Positions 1 to 5,666 of a stretch of 8,769 nucleotides of DNA are shown here, in pieces. Location: assembly GCA_012515645.1 (NCBI GenBank), contig JAAYXY010000021.1, positions 1 through 8,769 of the forward strand, given 5' to 3'. The DNA comes from Candidatus Peribacteria bacterium (GTDB lineage: Bacteria > Patescibacteriota > Gracilibacteria > Peribacterales > Peribacteraceae). The number at the start of each line of letters is the position of its first letter. The stretch's first letter is position 1. A program made the position numbers and the translations under genes. The notes under the pieces were generated by a model, which was not told where the DNA came from, made no database searches, and worked only from the letters and a program-made list of their open reading frames with translations.

Positions 1-906
1 CACGGGATGATGCGCGTAATCATCGTACACGGGGATACCCCGCCACTCCCCTTTATACTCCAGACGCCGCGCTGAGCCGCGATACGCGCGCAGTGCCGAT
101 GCAACGGTATCGGGAGCAATGCCGCAGTGATCGGCAAGCGCCAGTACAAGTTGGGCGTTGCGTTGCATGTGTACACCCGGCACGGCGAGCTGCGGCAGCG
201 CAAACGTATCGGCGTCCACAAACCTGCGACCGCTCTCCTGCGCAAGGCGGCTGCAATCGGCGTCTCCACTGTGCGTGATGACCGTGCCATCGTTGGGCAG
301 CAAACGCAGGAAGTCCAAAAATGCATTCTGGTACTCCTGCAGGGAACCAAAGGCGTCAAAATGGTCTCCGTCAACATTCGTCATGAGCACGACCGACGGC
401 GACAGATAATGGAAGGAACGACGATACTCGCACGCTTCCAGCAAAAAAATATCACTGCTGCCACGGCGCCAGTTGCGCCCGCCAAGATCAGGCACACATG
501 TGCCAACCACTACCGTGGGATCCTGCCCTGCATCCATGAGCATTTTGGCAGCCATGGCAGTGGTGGAAGACTTGCCGTGCGTTCCGCAGACAGCAATGAC
601 ACGGAACGCAGCAGAGAGCTCCCCGAGGGCATGAAAGTACGAAATAGACCGCACACCGCGTTCCGCGGCAATGCGCCGTTCAGGCGCATCCGCGGGCAGC
701 GCTTCCGAATACACGAAGAGATCGCACGATGCAGACAAGGCCGACCCGTCCTGGCAATAACTCACGGGAACACCCTGCGCAGCGAGCGCGCGCGTCATAG
801 CGCTCTCCTGCCGATCGCTACCGGAAACTGCATGCCCGGCATCATGCTGGAGAGCAGCGTATGCACTCAACCCTATGCCACCGATTCCGGAACAGAAAAT
901 ATGCAT
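1..906 (-). CDS. murC: UDP-N-acetylmuramate--L-alanine ligase MurC (C-terminus cut by window edge)
   Basis: Cytoplasmic Mur ligase that uses ATP to add L-alanine to UDP-N-acetylmuramate, the first peptide step of peptidoglycan precursor synthesis. The visible 302 residues begin with the N-terminal nucleotide-sugar fold (GIGGIGLSAYA at 7-17, SGSD at 28-31). The ATP-binding loop GTHGKSSTT is at about 108-116, where the more usual MurC form is GTHGKTTTT. EACEYRRSF and TNVDGDHFDAFGS follow in the central domain. The visible part ends with DDYAHHPV, the MurC hallmark at the start of the C-terminal domain. About 150 further residues are expected beyond the edge. The ATG at 906 gives an N-terminus that begins directly with the first beta strand; no Shine-Dalgarno is seen. 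The gene is divergent from the septum-formation protein rather than embedded in a mur/fts cluster. A TATGCT box about 14 nt before the ATG is a weak possible -10. Confidence 0.96.
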   Translation of the reverse strand, partial: MHIFCSGIGGIGLSAYAALQHDAGHAVSGSDRQESAMTRALAAQGVPVSYCQDGSALSASCDLFVYSEALPADAPERRIAAERGVRSISYFHALGELSAAFRVIAVCGTHGKSSTTAMAAKMLMDAGQDPTVVVGTCVPDLGGRNWRRGSSDIFLLEACEYRRSFHYLSPSVVLMTNVDGDHFDAFGSLQEYQNAFLDFLRLLPNDGTVITHSGDADCSRLAQESGRRFVDADTFALPQLAVPGVHMQRNAQLVLALADHCGIAPDTVASALRAYRGSARRLEYKGEWRGIPVYDDYAHHPV

Positions 907-957
907 GGAATAACGCAGGTAGCATACCCGAAGAGCAGGCTGCTACAGTATCATCTG

Positions 958-963
958 TACAAT
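958..963 (+). promoter_or_regulatory. possible -10 box of the divIC/ftsB-type gene
   Basis: TACAAT lies in the 94-bp murC/septum-gene intergenic region, 37 nt before the ATG at 1001. Nearby TACAGT and TATCAT boxes overlap it, and no convincing -35 was found. Weak assignment. Confidence 0.25.
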
Positions 964-1000
964 AATTCTCCTTGAGCGCCTGCAAGTGCTCCCCCTGTCT

Positions 1001-1462
1001 ATGCCAGCACACGGTACAGAAGCACCCGGCAAAAAACTGACCATTGTCATCGGCCTCACAGTCGTTGGCGCCATGGCGTTCGGCCTCATGCTTTCCTATT
1101 ACAGAAATGTCCTCTTCGAACAACTACTCATCGACATGGAACACAAGAACCAGGAACTGCAGGCAAACATTGCCCAAGGGCACCGCCAACTGGAATACTA
1201 CCGTTCGGTGCAGTACAAAGACCGATACGCCAAGGAAAACCTGGACCGGATCAATACGGGTGAGAAAATCCTCATACTCACAGACACAAGCCAGCAAGAA
1301 ACAGACATATACAGTGTGGAAGAGGGATCTGCACAGGAACAGCAGGAAGCTGCATACCTCGAACTGCTGCGACAGATGCCTGTCATGGAACACTGGAAAC
1401 TCTACTTCTTCCGCAGAGAAAGCCTCCGAGAGCTGCGGCGTTCGTTCCAGCTGCCAGAGTAG
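1001..1462 (+). CDS. FtsB/DivIC-family septum formation initiator
   Basis: Small bitopic membrane protein of the divisome; family members form the FtsB/FtsL/FtsQ (DivIC/FtsL/DivIB) complex that activates septal wall synthesis. From the ATG at 1001 it has 153 residues: a short cytoplasmic N-terminus, one transmembrane helix at about 13-34, and a coiled coil at about 38-66 (MEHKNQELQANIAQGHRQLEYY). Then comes the family signature YKDRYAKENLDRINTGEKILIL, comparable to the 'A.e.lg.v.pGE.v' motif of DivIC proteins. The last 55 or so residues are a Glu/Gln-rich tail not typical of the shorter FtsB proteins. An in-frame GTG at 986 would add five residues; neither start has a Shine-Dalgarno. Facing murC suggests co-evolution with wall synthesis, but this is inference. 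Choosing FtsB versus DivIC as a name is not possible from sequence alone. Confidence 0.8.
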   Translation: MPAHGTEAPGKKLTIVIGLTVVGAMAFGLMLSYYRNVLFEQLLIDMEHKNQELQANIAQGHRQLEYYRSVQYKDRYAKENLDRINTGEKILILTDTSQQETDIYSVEEGSAQEQQEAAYLELLRQMPVMEHWKLYFFRRESLRELRRSFQLPE

Positions 1463-1471
1463 AAATTAGTT

Positions 1472-1510
1472 TGGGATGCGACCTCCAGAAACAATCCCAC
1501 GAAGATTTTT
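1472..1510. terminator. weak bidirectional terminator-like hairpin between convergent genes
   Basis: TGGGAT (1472-1477) can pair with ATCCCA (1494-1499) across a 16-nt loop, and a run of five T lies at 1506-1510 on the plus strand. It sits 9 nt after the septum gene's stop and beyond the stop of the convergent kinase-like gene. The six-nt gap between stem and T-run makes it a poor intrinsic terminator. The remaining bases up to 1558 are AT-rich with nothing else recognised. Confidence 0.3.
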
Positions 1511-1558
1511 GAAAATTTTAGGGACTCCTTTTATTAGGAAGCAGCACATGGATCAGGA

Positions 1559-2329
1559 TCATTTTCCGATTGTACTACTACACACAATAGTCCCTTCAGA
1601 TCTTCTGTGCAGACTTCTCACGTTCAGGGTTTCATAAAGCTTTGAAGCACTGGTTATCAACACCTCCGAAATTCCGCAATCTCTGATTGCAAGAAGTTTG
1701 GGACGCATACCATCTGAAATATCAATGAATTTATGGGATCCGTCTGATCGAATGTGCCTGGTATACAGTTTTGGAACCCTTCTCTGGTGTTTTTCATGAA
1801 CTCCACCCACCTCCGTGCAGAATATTGCCCTTCGAATTTCCTGGAATTGTCGGATAAGTGCTGAGGCAACACTATCTGCATTAAGATTGTAGTTCTGAAT
1901 CCCGTTGGTTCCGATAAACCCAAATGCAGTGACCGATCCGGTCTCGTGGCATAGAGACGCATCTAAAACATTAATGCTCTCCCCGCATACGCGAATAGAC
2001 AATGAATCAGCAAACTGGATTGGAGGGAACCATATTTTCAGGTGTTTCTGAATTGAAGAGTATGCATCCAGTGTGATGTCGTCGATAGGAACAATACCTT
2101 GTGGCCGCTTTCTCTCTCCTTGATAGTATTTGTAGTGCAATCTATCAATCTGCATCCCCCCTCCATATACAAGCACTGTTCTTAATCTCTCTCTTTGAAG
2201 AAAAGAAATATACTTAAGCATCCCATTCAGCCCCTTGCCCTCAAGCTCTGCTCCACTGACTTTGAGAAGCACCACATCTCCTTTACGGAGTGCTTCTTGG
2301 CTGCCGCTGGAGGATTGGATAACACGCAT
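1559..2329 (-). CDS. acetylglutamate-kinase-like amino acid kinase (ArgB fold), orphan
   Basis: A 256-residue protein of the amino acid kinase superfamily, closest by motif to N-acetylglutamate kinase (ATP phosphorylation of the gamma-carboxylate in arginine synthesis). Visible from the ATG at 2329: KVSG at 23-26 (catalytic Lys strand), YGGGMQID at 55-62 (glycine-rich substrate loop), QGERKRP around 70-76 (position of the substrate-binding Arg), NLNAD at 148-152, CTEVGGV at 170-176, DGMRPK at 205-210 (second catalytic Lys), and a C-terminal EGT. All main catalytic positions appear kept, but the usual IKLGG is LKVSG and spacing in the middle differs, so the substrate is uncertain. No other arg genes are in the window. 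Start: ATG 2329 keeps LRKGDVVLLK, which resembles the FRGKTVVIK region before the first Lys in known kinases. GTG 2272 has AAAGGAG 5 nt upstream but would remove that stretch. Base composition is AT-richer than murC or lepA. Confidence 0.8.
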   Translation of the reverse strand: MRVIQSSSGSQEALRKGDVVLLKVSGAELEGKGLNGMLKYISFLQRERLRTVLVYGGGMQIDRLHYKYYQGERKRPQGIVPIDDITLDAYSSIQKHLKIWFPPIQFADSLSIRVCGESINVLDASLCHETGSVTAFGFIGTNGIQNYNLNADSVASALIRQFQEIRRAIFCTEVGGVHEKHQRRVPKLYTRHIRSDGSHKFIDISDGMRPKLLAIRDCGISEVLITSASKLYETLNVRSLHRRSEGTIVCSSTIGK

Positions 2330-2336
2330 AGCAAAC

Positions 2337-2359
2337 AAAAAAAGACCCCAATGGGATCT
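2337..2359 (-). terminator. intrinsic terminator immediately before the kinase-like gene (candidate attenuator)
   Basis: On the minus strand AGATCCC (2359-2353), a 3-nt loop ATT and GGGGTCT (2349-2343) form a 7-bp stem with one G:U pair. The RNA then runs into seven T (2343-2337). Only seven nt separate the T-run from the ATG at 2329. No minus-strand gene ends here; the adjacent genes to the right are on the plus strand. So the structure lies in the kinase gene's own leader and may control read-through. It is a terminator by shape; regulation is inference. Confidence 0.6.
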
Positions 2360-2365
2360 CGTATT

Positions 2366-2379
2366 TCCTCTACAGAGGA
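2366..2379 (-). promoter_or_regulatory. leader hairpin II of the kinase-like gene
   Basis: TCCTC (2379-2375), loop TGTA, GAGGA (2370-2366) on the minus strand form a 5-bp hairpin 6 nt upstream of the terminator stem. Its 5' arm CCTCTG could alternatively pair with CAGAGG in the 3' side of hairpin I, giving two mutually exclusive folds. Confidence 0.4.
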
Positions 2380-2405
2380 GACTGGAGAAGCTACTTAGAT
2401 GCTAC

Positions 2406-2430
2406 ACCGTCGCCTCTGCAGAGACGCGGC
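2406..2430 (-). promoter_or_regulatory. leader hairpin I of the kinase-like gene
   Basis: On the minus strand GCCGCGTCTC (2430-2421), loop TGCA and GAGGCG-A-CGGT (2416-2406) pair over about 10 bp with a single bulged A and two G:U pairs. It is the most stable structure in the roughly 140-nt leader between the predicted start of transcription and the ATG. Function is unknown; no known riboswitch or T-box core (such as the TGGNACCGCG bulge) was recognised. Confidence 0.45.
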
Positions 2431-2474
2431 GCGGGAGGAGAAGGTATTGGACGAAAGTCACTTGCACAATTTAA

Positions 2475-2502
2475 ATGGTACCAGAACTCATAGTGCCGTC
2501 AA
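2475..2502 (-). promoter_or_regulatory. predicted promoter of the kinase-like gene
   Basis: On the minus strand TTGACG (2502-2497), a 16-bp spacer and TACCAT (2480-2475) make a sigma70-type promoter. Transcription would start near 2468, giving a leader of about 140 nt. The -35 box lies 13 bp from the -10 box of the divergent HAD gene, so the two promoters occupy common DNA. An ACAATTGT palindrome (2505-2512) sits between them and could be an operator. Confidence 0.5.
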
Positions 2503-2515
2503 CAACAATTGTAGC

Positions 2516-2521
2516 TATAAT
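2516..2521 (+). promoter_or_regulatory. -10 box of the HAD-GNAT unit, leaderless geometry
   Basis: A perfect TATAAT is followed by six nt (agcgct) and the GTG start codon at 2528. A start of transcription seven nt after the box would fall on the first base of the codon, so the mRNA would have no leader. No good -35 box is visible at 16-19 bp upstream. Confidence 0.5.
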
Positions 2522-2527
2522 AGCGCT

Positions 2528-3217
2528 GTGAACCGAATATATGCATTCAAAGCCCTGCTCTTTGATGCCGATGGCACGTTGTATAACAGTACGCCATTGC
2601 ACTTTGAAGCATATCGGCGAACGAGCCGTGAACTGTATGGTTTCGACTTTACACCGGAGCTGTTCAAACTAGAGTGTATCGAAAAGTACAAACAACCGAC
2701 GCAGGTGTTGCGAGAACATGGCATTCCCTGCGTCACTGAGGATTTCCGGGCACGAAAAGCTCCTCTCTACGCCTCACTCGCAACTGAGAAGCTTAAGGCG
2801 ACAGAGGGGCTTATAAATCTGTTAGAAGAAGCGGCAGAGCATAAAGTTCCATGTGCGGTTGTCACAGGTGCGCAACGGCACTCTGCCGATGTTTCTCTTG
2901 ATTTGCTGGGCATCAGAAAATACTTTGCGGTCATCATTACTCAAGAAGATACCGCATTCCGAAAACCCGATCCGCATCCGTACCTGCTTGCCTCCGAACA
3001 CATCGGAGTATCTCCGGCAAAATGCTGTGCATTCGAAGATACTACCATCGGCATAACATCGGCAAAATCCGCAGGTATGTTCTGCATAGGTATTCATCAC
3101 GAAGGCAATACTCCTATGGAATTGGCAGAGACAGACTTGATGATTCAGGACTTCAACGATTTGAAATTCGAATGCAATGGGAGATCGATAAAAATTTCGG
3201 CTACAATCACATCATGA
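2528..3217 (+). CDS. HAD-superfamily phosphatase / beta-phosphoglucomutase-like hydrolase
   Basis: A 229-residue cytoplasmic HAD hydrolase with a helical cap, the class that dephosphorylates small phosphometabolites or isomerises sugar phosphates through an Asp-phosphate intermediate. All four motifs are visible from the GTG start: DADGT at 13-17 (nucleophile D13, acid/base D15), VVTGA at 111-115 (motif II Thr), RKPDP at 145-149 (motif III Lys), and FEDTTIG at 169-175 (motif IV acidic pair). Residues about 20-90 form the cap. Substrate cannot be read from sequence. GTG 2528 was chosen because the first beta strand begins at once and because of the TATAAT 6 nt upstream; the open frame extends to an ATG at 2399, but those 43 residues do not resemble a HAD N-terminus. 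The stop overlaps the next gene's ATG (ATGA), so the two are probably translationally coupled. Confidence 0.88.
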   Translation: MNRIYAFKALLFDADGTLYNSTPLHFEAYRRTSRELYGFDFTPELFKLECIEKYKQPTQVLREHGIPCVTEDFRARKAPLYASLATEKLKATEGLINLLEEAAEHKVPCAVVTGAQRHSADVSLDLLGIRKYFAVIITQEDTAFRKPDPHPYLLASEHIGVSPAKCCAFEDTTIGITSAKSAGMFCIGIHHEGNTPMELAETDLMIQDFNDLKFECNGRSIKISATITS

Positions 3218-3699
3218 AAATACGCGTGTACACAGGCAAAGATCGGAGAGACCTGACAGATCTCATCCAGATTTTGCAGGATTATGTCGCAGGGCTCGAC
3301 CAACTACGTCTCAATAAGTCGGGTGAGGAATTCGATGCTCCCGCATACACGAAACGTCTTCTGCAGAAAGTTGCTCAAGGAAACGGCGTGATTTTCGTTG
3401 CAGAGCAAGATGGGAACATCCTTGGTGGCATTGCCGGAGTGGTTGAGGAAACGTCCCCAGAGGATCAACTCGAAATACGCTCGGAAACAAGTGGAAGGGT
3501 CGTGGAACTGGTTGTGAACCCTGAGCACCGTGGGCAGAACGTGGGAAAGAGATTGATGGAAGCCATGGAGGCGTTCTTCAGGGAGAAGCAATGCGTGCAC
3601 GTTCGTGTTGAATGTTTTGCACCCAACACAGTTGCACATGCGTTCTATGAAACATGCGGGTTCAGCGACCGAACCATTGAGATGCTAAAATCGCTCTGA
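3214..3699 (+). CDS. GNAT-family N-acetyltransferase
   Basis: A 161-residue protein of the GCN5-related acetyltransferase fold, which transfers acetyl from acetyl-CoA to an amine. The acetyl-CoA pyrophosphate loop (motif A) is VNPEHRGQNVGKRL at 101-114, preceded by the beta4 strand RVVELVV; motif B is at about 138-150 with the typical AHAFYETCGF. The length suits a single GNAT domain without a partner domain. The acceptor is unknown: a small molecule, antibiotic, peptide or protein are all possible. The ATG overlaps the TGA of the HAD gene and lacks its own Shine-Dalgarno, so expression probably depends on translation of the upstream gene. It ends 73 bp from the convergent tRNA gene; in that gap GATGAGT (3704-3710) and ACTCATC (3747-3753) could pair, but no T-run follows. 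Confidence 0.88.
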   Translation: MKIRVYTGKDRRDLTDLIQILQDYVAGLDQLRLNKSGEEFDAPAYTKRLLQKVAQGNGVIFVAEQDGNILGGIAGVVEETSPEDQLEIRSETSGRVVELVVNPEHRGQNVGKRLMEAMEAFFREKQCVHVRVECFAPNTVAHAFYETCGFSDRTIEMLKSL

Positions 3700-3772
3700 A
3701 TATGATGAGTTTCCGAATACTGAACCATGTCTGCCATCCGGCATCTACTCATCTTCCGTGGATACAGAAGTT

Positions 3773-3851
<79 letters not shown>

Positions 3852-3956
3852 ACGGAACGTAGCGTAACACACGCCCAAGTGGGATGCAGAGAAAATCCAC
3901 TGAAAAAGTGTCAAAATACGTCCCCTGATACAGGCAGCGAAAACCTGCACATTTCC

Positions 3957-3986
3957 TTGCACGGCAGCAGCATCATTGCATACACT
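3957..3986 (+). promoter_or_regulatory. rpmA promoter, leaderless geometry
   Basis: TTGCAC (3957-3962), an 18-bp spacer and TACACT (3981-3986) form a plausible sigma70-type promoter. Six nt (gcaccc) separate the -10 box from the ATG at 3993, which puts the expected transcription start on the A of the start codon. No Shine-Dalgarno is present. Confidence 0.5.
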
Positions 3987-3992
3987 GCACCC

Positions 3993-4280
3993 ATGGCCCA
4001 TAAGAAAGCCGGTGGCTCAACCAGCAATGGCAGAGATAGCACAGCTAAACGCCGCGGCGTCAAACGTTTCGGCGGTCAGCGCGTATCTGCCGGTGAAGTC
4101 CTGGTACGGCAGAAGGGCTTTTGGTACCGCCCCGGCGCCAATACGCACCTGGGCAAGGACTGGACCATCCACGCAAACACCGAAGGTACCGTGACATTCA
4201 GCCAAAAACGGATGCTTAAATTCAACGGCCGCCGGGAGCGTTGCACGTTCATCCATATAGAACCGACACCGGGCGTCTAA
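3993..4280 (+). CDS. rpmA: 50S ribosomal protein bL27
   Basis: A 95-residue large-subunit protein whose N-terminal tail reaches the peptidyl-transferase centre. The start [16 protein letters not shown] is the bL27 signature, followed by [11 protein letters not shown] and the conserved [24 protein letters not shown] beta barrel. The C-terminus ([13 protein letters not shown]) is slightly longer than the E. coli protein. There is no N-terminal cleavage extension of the Firmicutes type; it starts directly MAHKK. The upstream frame is open to 3813 but runs through the intergenic promoter region and overlaps the tRNA, so ATG 3993 is the start. rplU, which commonly precedes rpmA, is absent; the neighbour is the initiator tRNA instead. 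Confidence 0.97.
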   Translation: MAHKKAGGSTSNGRDSTAKRRGVKRFGGQRVSAGEVLVRQKGFWYRPGANTHLGKDWTIHANTEGTVTFSQKRMLKFNGRRERCTFIHIEPTPGV

Positions 4281-4292
4281 CGTAAAAGAAAT

Positions 4293-4314
4293 ATGGCGAT
4301 TGCGCTATCGCCAT
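4293..4314. terminator. perfect 8-bp hairpin after rpmA
   Basis: ATGGCGAT (4293-4300), loop tgcgct and ATCGCCAT (4307-4314) form a perfect 8-bp stem 12 nt after the rpmA stop. On the plus strand no T-run follows; on the minus strand it is followed by ATTTCTTTT, so it better resembles a terminator for antisense transcription or a 3'-end stabilising structure. Confidence 0.35.
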
Positions 4315-4329
4315 TGGCTATGCATCCGC

Positions 4330-4335
4330 TACCAT
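4330..4335 (+). promoter_or_regulatory. possible -10 box with leaderless geometry
   Basis: TACCAT is followed by six nt (cgctgc) and the ATG at 4342, the same spacing as at the HAD gene and rpmA. No -35 box at normal distance was found, and co-transcription with rpmA (61-bp gap) is an alternative. Confidence 0.35.
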
Positions 4336-4341
4336 CGCTGC

Positions 4342-5052
4342 ATGTCCGATGCCATGGGACCCGCGGAATCGTGGGCACCCGACGAAACAGGATCGGCGCA
4401 GGAAGGTCTGAGCGAAGAGGCAAAGCAGCGCTTCGCCGCTGCAGCGGCAGCCATGCAGCGCATTCGCAAAGAGGAACGCAAATCCAAAAAACGTGATGAT
4501 CGCGTGGCACAGACCATCATCCAGTTTTTAGGGAGCGGCCAGCACGCGCATCTCTTCATTCTCATTGCGAGACTCGTAGCCCGAGACTGCCCGAGCATTT
4601 TCATCCTTGCCGTACTCTCGCTCATCCACGATGCCAGTCGGGAAGAAGCAGATCGATACATGCAAGAAAACGGCATGGATGCCCCTTCGGCTAAACAAAC
4701 ACAGGCAATCGCCCTCACGAAAACACATGACGATATCGACGACACGTCAAAAGCAGAAATCATCGCCTGGGTCTCGCGCATGCAAATGGCACTCGCAATC
4801 GATGCCACAAGCATCCTCCTGCGACTGATGGTGGACGAGAAGAACATCGACGGAACCGTGCTTCAGCTGGCAACGTTCGTGCTGCAGGAACACATGCGCA
4901 TGCATAACCGCGAAGCGCCGTACGAAAAAGTGCAACCGCTCACGGCAAGCATCCTCCAGACTGTATTCAGCCCATTCATGGCAAATGCCAGGCAGAAGTT
5001 TCTGGAACAATCAACGCACGGTGAAAACAGCGATACAGCAGAAGAAGACTAA
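4342..5052 (+). CDS. unrecognised helical protein
   Basis: A 236-residue protein that I cannot assign to a family. It begins with an acidic, low-complexity stretch, then an Ala/Lys/Arg-rich probable coiled-coil helix at about 25-52 (AAAAAAMQRIRKEERKSKKR). A hydrophobic helix at about 68-97 is interrupted by charged residues (R77, R81, D82), so it looks more like a buried bundle helix than a membrane span. Further amphipathic helices occupy about 137-220 and the tail is acidic (NSDTAEED). No signal peptide, no metal or nucleotide motif. The ATG at 4342 was chosen because the codons between the upstream ATG at 4300 and here run through the hairpin and -10-like box. It follows rpmA on the same strand and converges on thpR. 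The 43-bp gap to thpR holds a short imperfect stem (GTGGA 5064-5068 with TCCAC 5078-5082) without a T-run. Confidence 0.75.
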   Translation: MSDAMGPAESWAPDETGSAQEGLSEEAKQRFAAAAAAMQRIRKEERKSKKRDDRVAQTIIQFLGSGQHAHLFILIARLVARDCPSIFILAVLSLIHDASREEADRYMQENGMDAPSAKQTQAIALTKTHDDIDDTSKAEIIAWVSRMQMALAIDATSILLRLMVDEKNIDGTVLQLATFVLQEHMRMHNREAPYEKVQPLTASILQTVFSPFMANARQKFLEQSTHGENSDTAEED

Positions 5053-5095
5053 AATGTGAGAGCGTGGAAGGAATCCATCCACTCGCATACGACAC

Positions 5096-5641
5096 TCATG
5101 TTCCAAAAACAAAATCCGCAAGCGGCGTCTGTGCAACGCTATGCATTTCCGCATACAACCGGAGCCGATCACAGACAATATCATATGAGCAATCTTGCAA
5201 TGATTTCATGATGCACTTCTTCTGGAGGGCAAACCGCTGGGAATGGCGGATACGGGCAAGAGTAATATGCGGATGGAAGGGCGTGCCAGCAACCCACGGA
5301 CAGGCTTTGCGCAAGCGCGCAAGCTCTTCGCAAAACGCAATCTGCAGGAACAGCACGCGTTCCTGGCCATGCGTGCCAAAAGTATCGGCGCCAGTAATAT
5401 GCATGGTGAAACGCGATGTTTTAGATGCCAGAATTCCTGCCTGATCCAGAACACTCTGGTACTCAATCTCCATGAGTTCTCGCCAATACTGCAACGTAAG
5501 ATGCGGCGTCTGCGGATTCTGGAAACAGAGAATATCGTTGAAATCCCGCAATGCATGCTGCAGAGACTGAAAATGCCACTTGGACTGCCCTTCCAGAGGA
5601 AGGGCGATGAACGCCGAACGAAGAGGGAAGGACAGATGCAT
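5096..5641 (-). CDS. thpR: RNA 2',3'-cyclic phosphodiesterase, 2H phosphoesterase (ThpR/LigT family)
   Basis: Family members hydrolyse 2',3'-cyclic phosphodiesters of RNA ends to 2'-phosphates and in vitro can join tRNA halves with 2'-5' links. From ATG 5641 the protein is 181 residues, normal for the family. The two defining HxTx motifs are present: HLTL at 47-50 (after PQTP) and HITL at 125-128 (in PFHPHITLARI), which together form the catalytic cleft. The N-terminal SAFIALPLEG strand fits the usual 'R.F.A..lp' start. ATG 5641 is preferred over the GTG at 5662 because GGAGG lies exactly 5 nt upstream of it. It is last in a minus-strand string after lepA, 25 bp from the lepA stop, so it is likely co-transcribed. 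Confidence 0.9.
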   Translation of the reverse strand: MHLSFPLRSAFIALPLEGQSKWHFQSLQHALRDFNDILCFQNPQTPHLTLQYWRELMEIEYQSVLDQAGILASKTSRFTMHITGADTFGTHGQERVLFLQIAFCEELARLRKACPWVAGTPFHPHITLARIRHSQRFALQKKCIMKSLQDCSYDIVCDRLRLYAEMHSVAQTPLADFVFGT

Positions 5642-5646
5642 GGGAA

Positions 5647-5651
5647 CCTCC
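5647..5651 (-). promoter_or_regulatory. Shine-Dalgarno of thpR
   Basis: GGAGG on the minus strand, 5 nt before ATG 5641. It decides the start of thpR and shows that this genome does use Shine-Dalgarno initiation for an operon-internal gene, in contrast to the leaderless-type starts elsewhere in the window. Confidence 0.75.
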
Positions 5652-5666
5652 AAAATATCCACATTG

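Noticed and set aside
127..975. Plus-strand 282-codon open frame opposite murC
   Set aside because: It is antisense to clearly coding murC, has no recognisable domain or promoter, and is explained by GC-rich codon structure.
2399..2527. 43-residue N-terminal extension of the HAD protein from ATG 2399
   Set aside because: It runs through both divergent promoters and the kinase leader hairpins, is rich in Arg/His/Asn without fold-like pattern, and HAD proteins of this type start just before the DxDGT strand.
3700..3772. Terminator or attachment site next to tRNA-fMet
   Set aside because: The GATGAGT/ACTCATC pair is followed by no T-run, and no duplicate of the tRNA 3' end was found at the other end of the AT-richer block.
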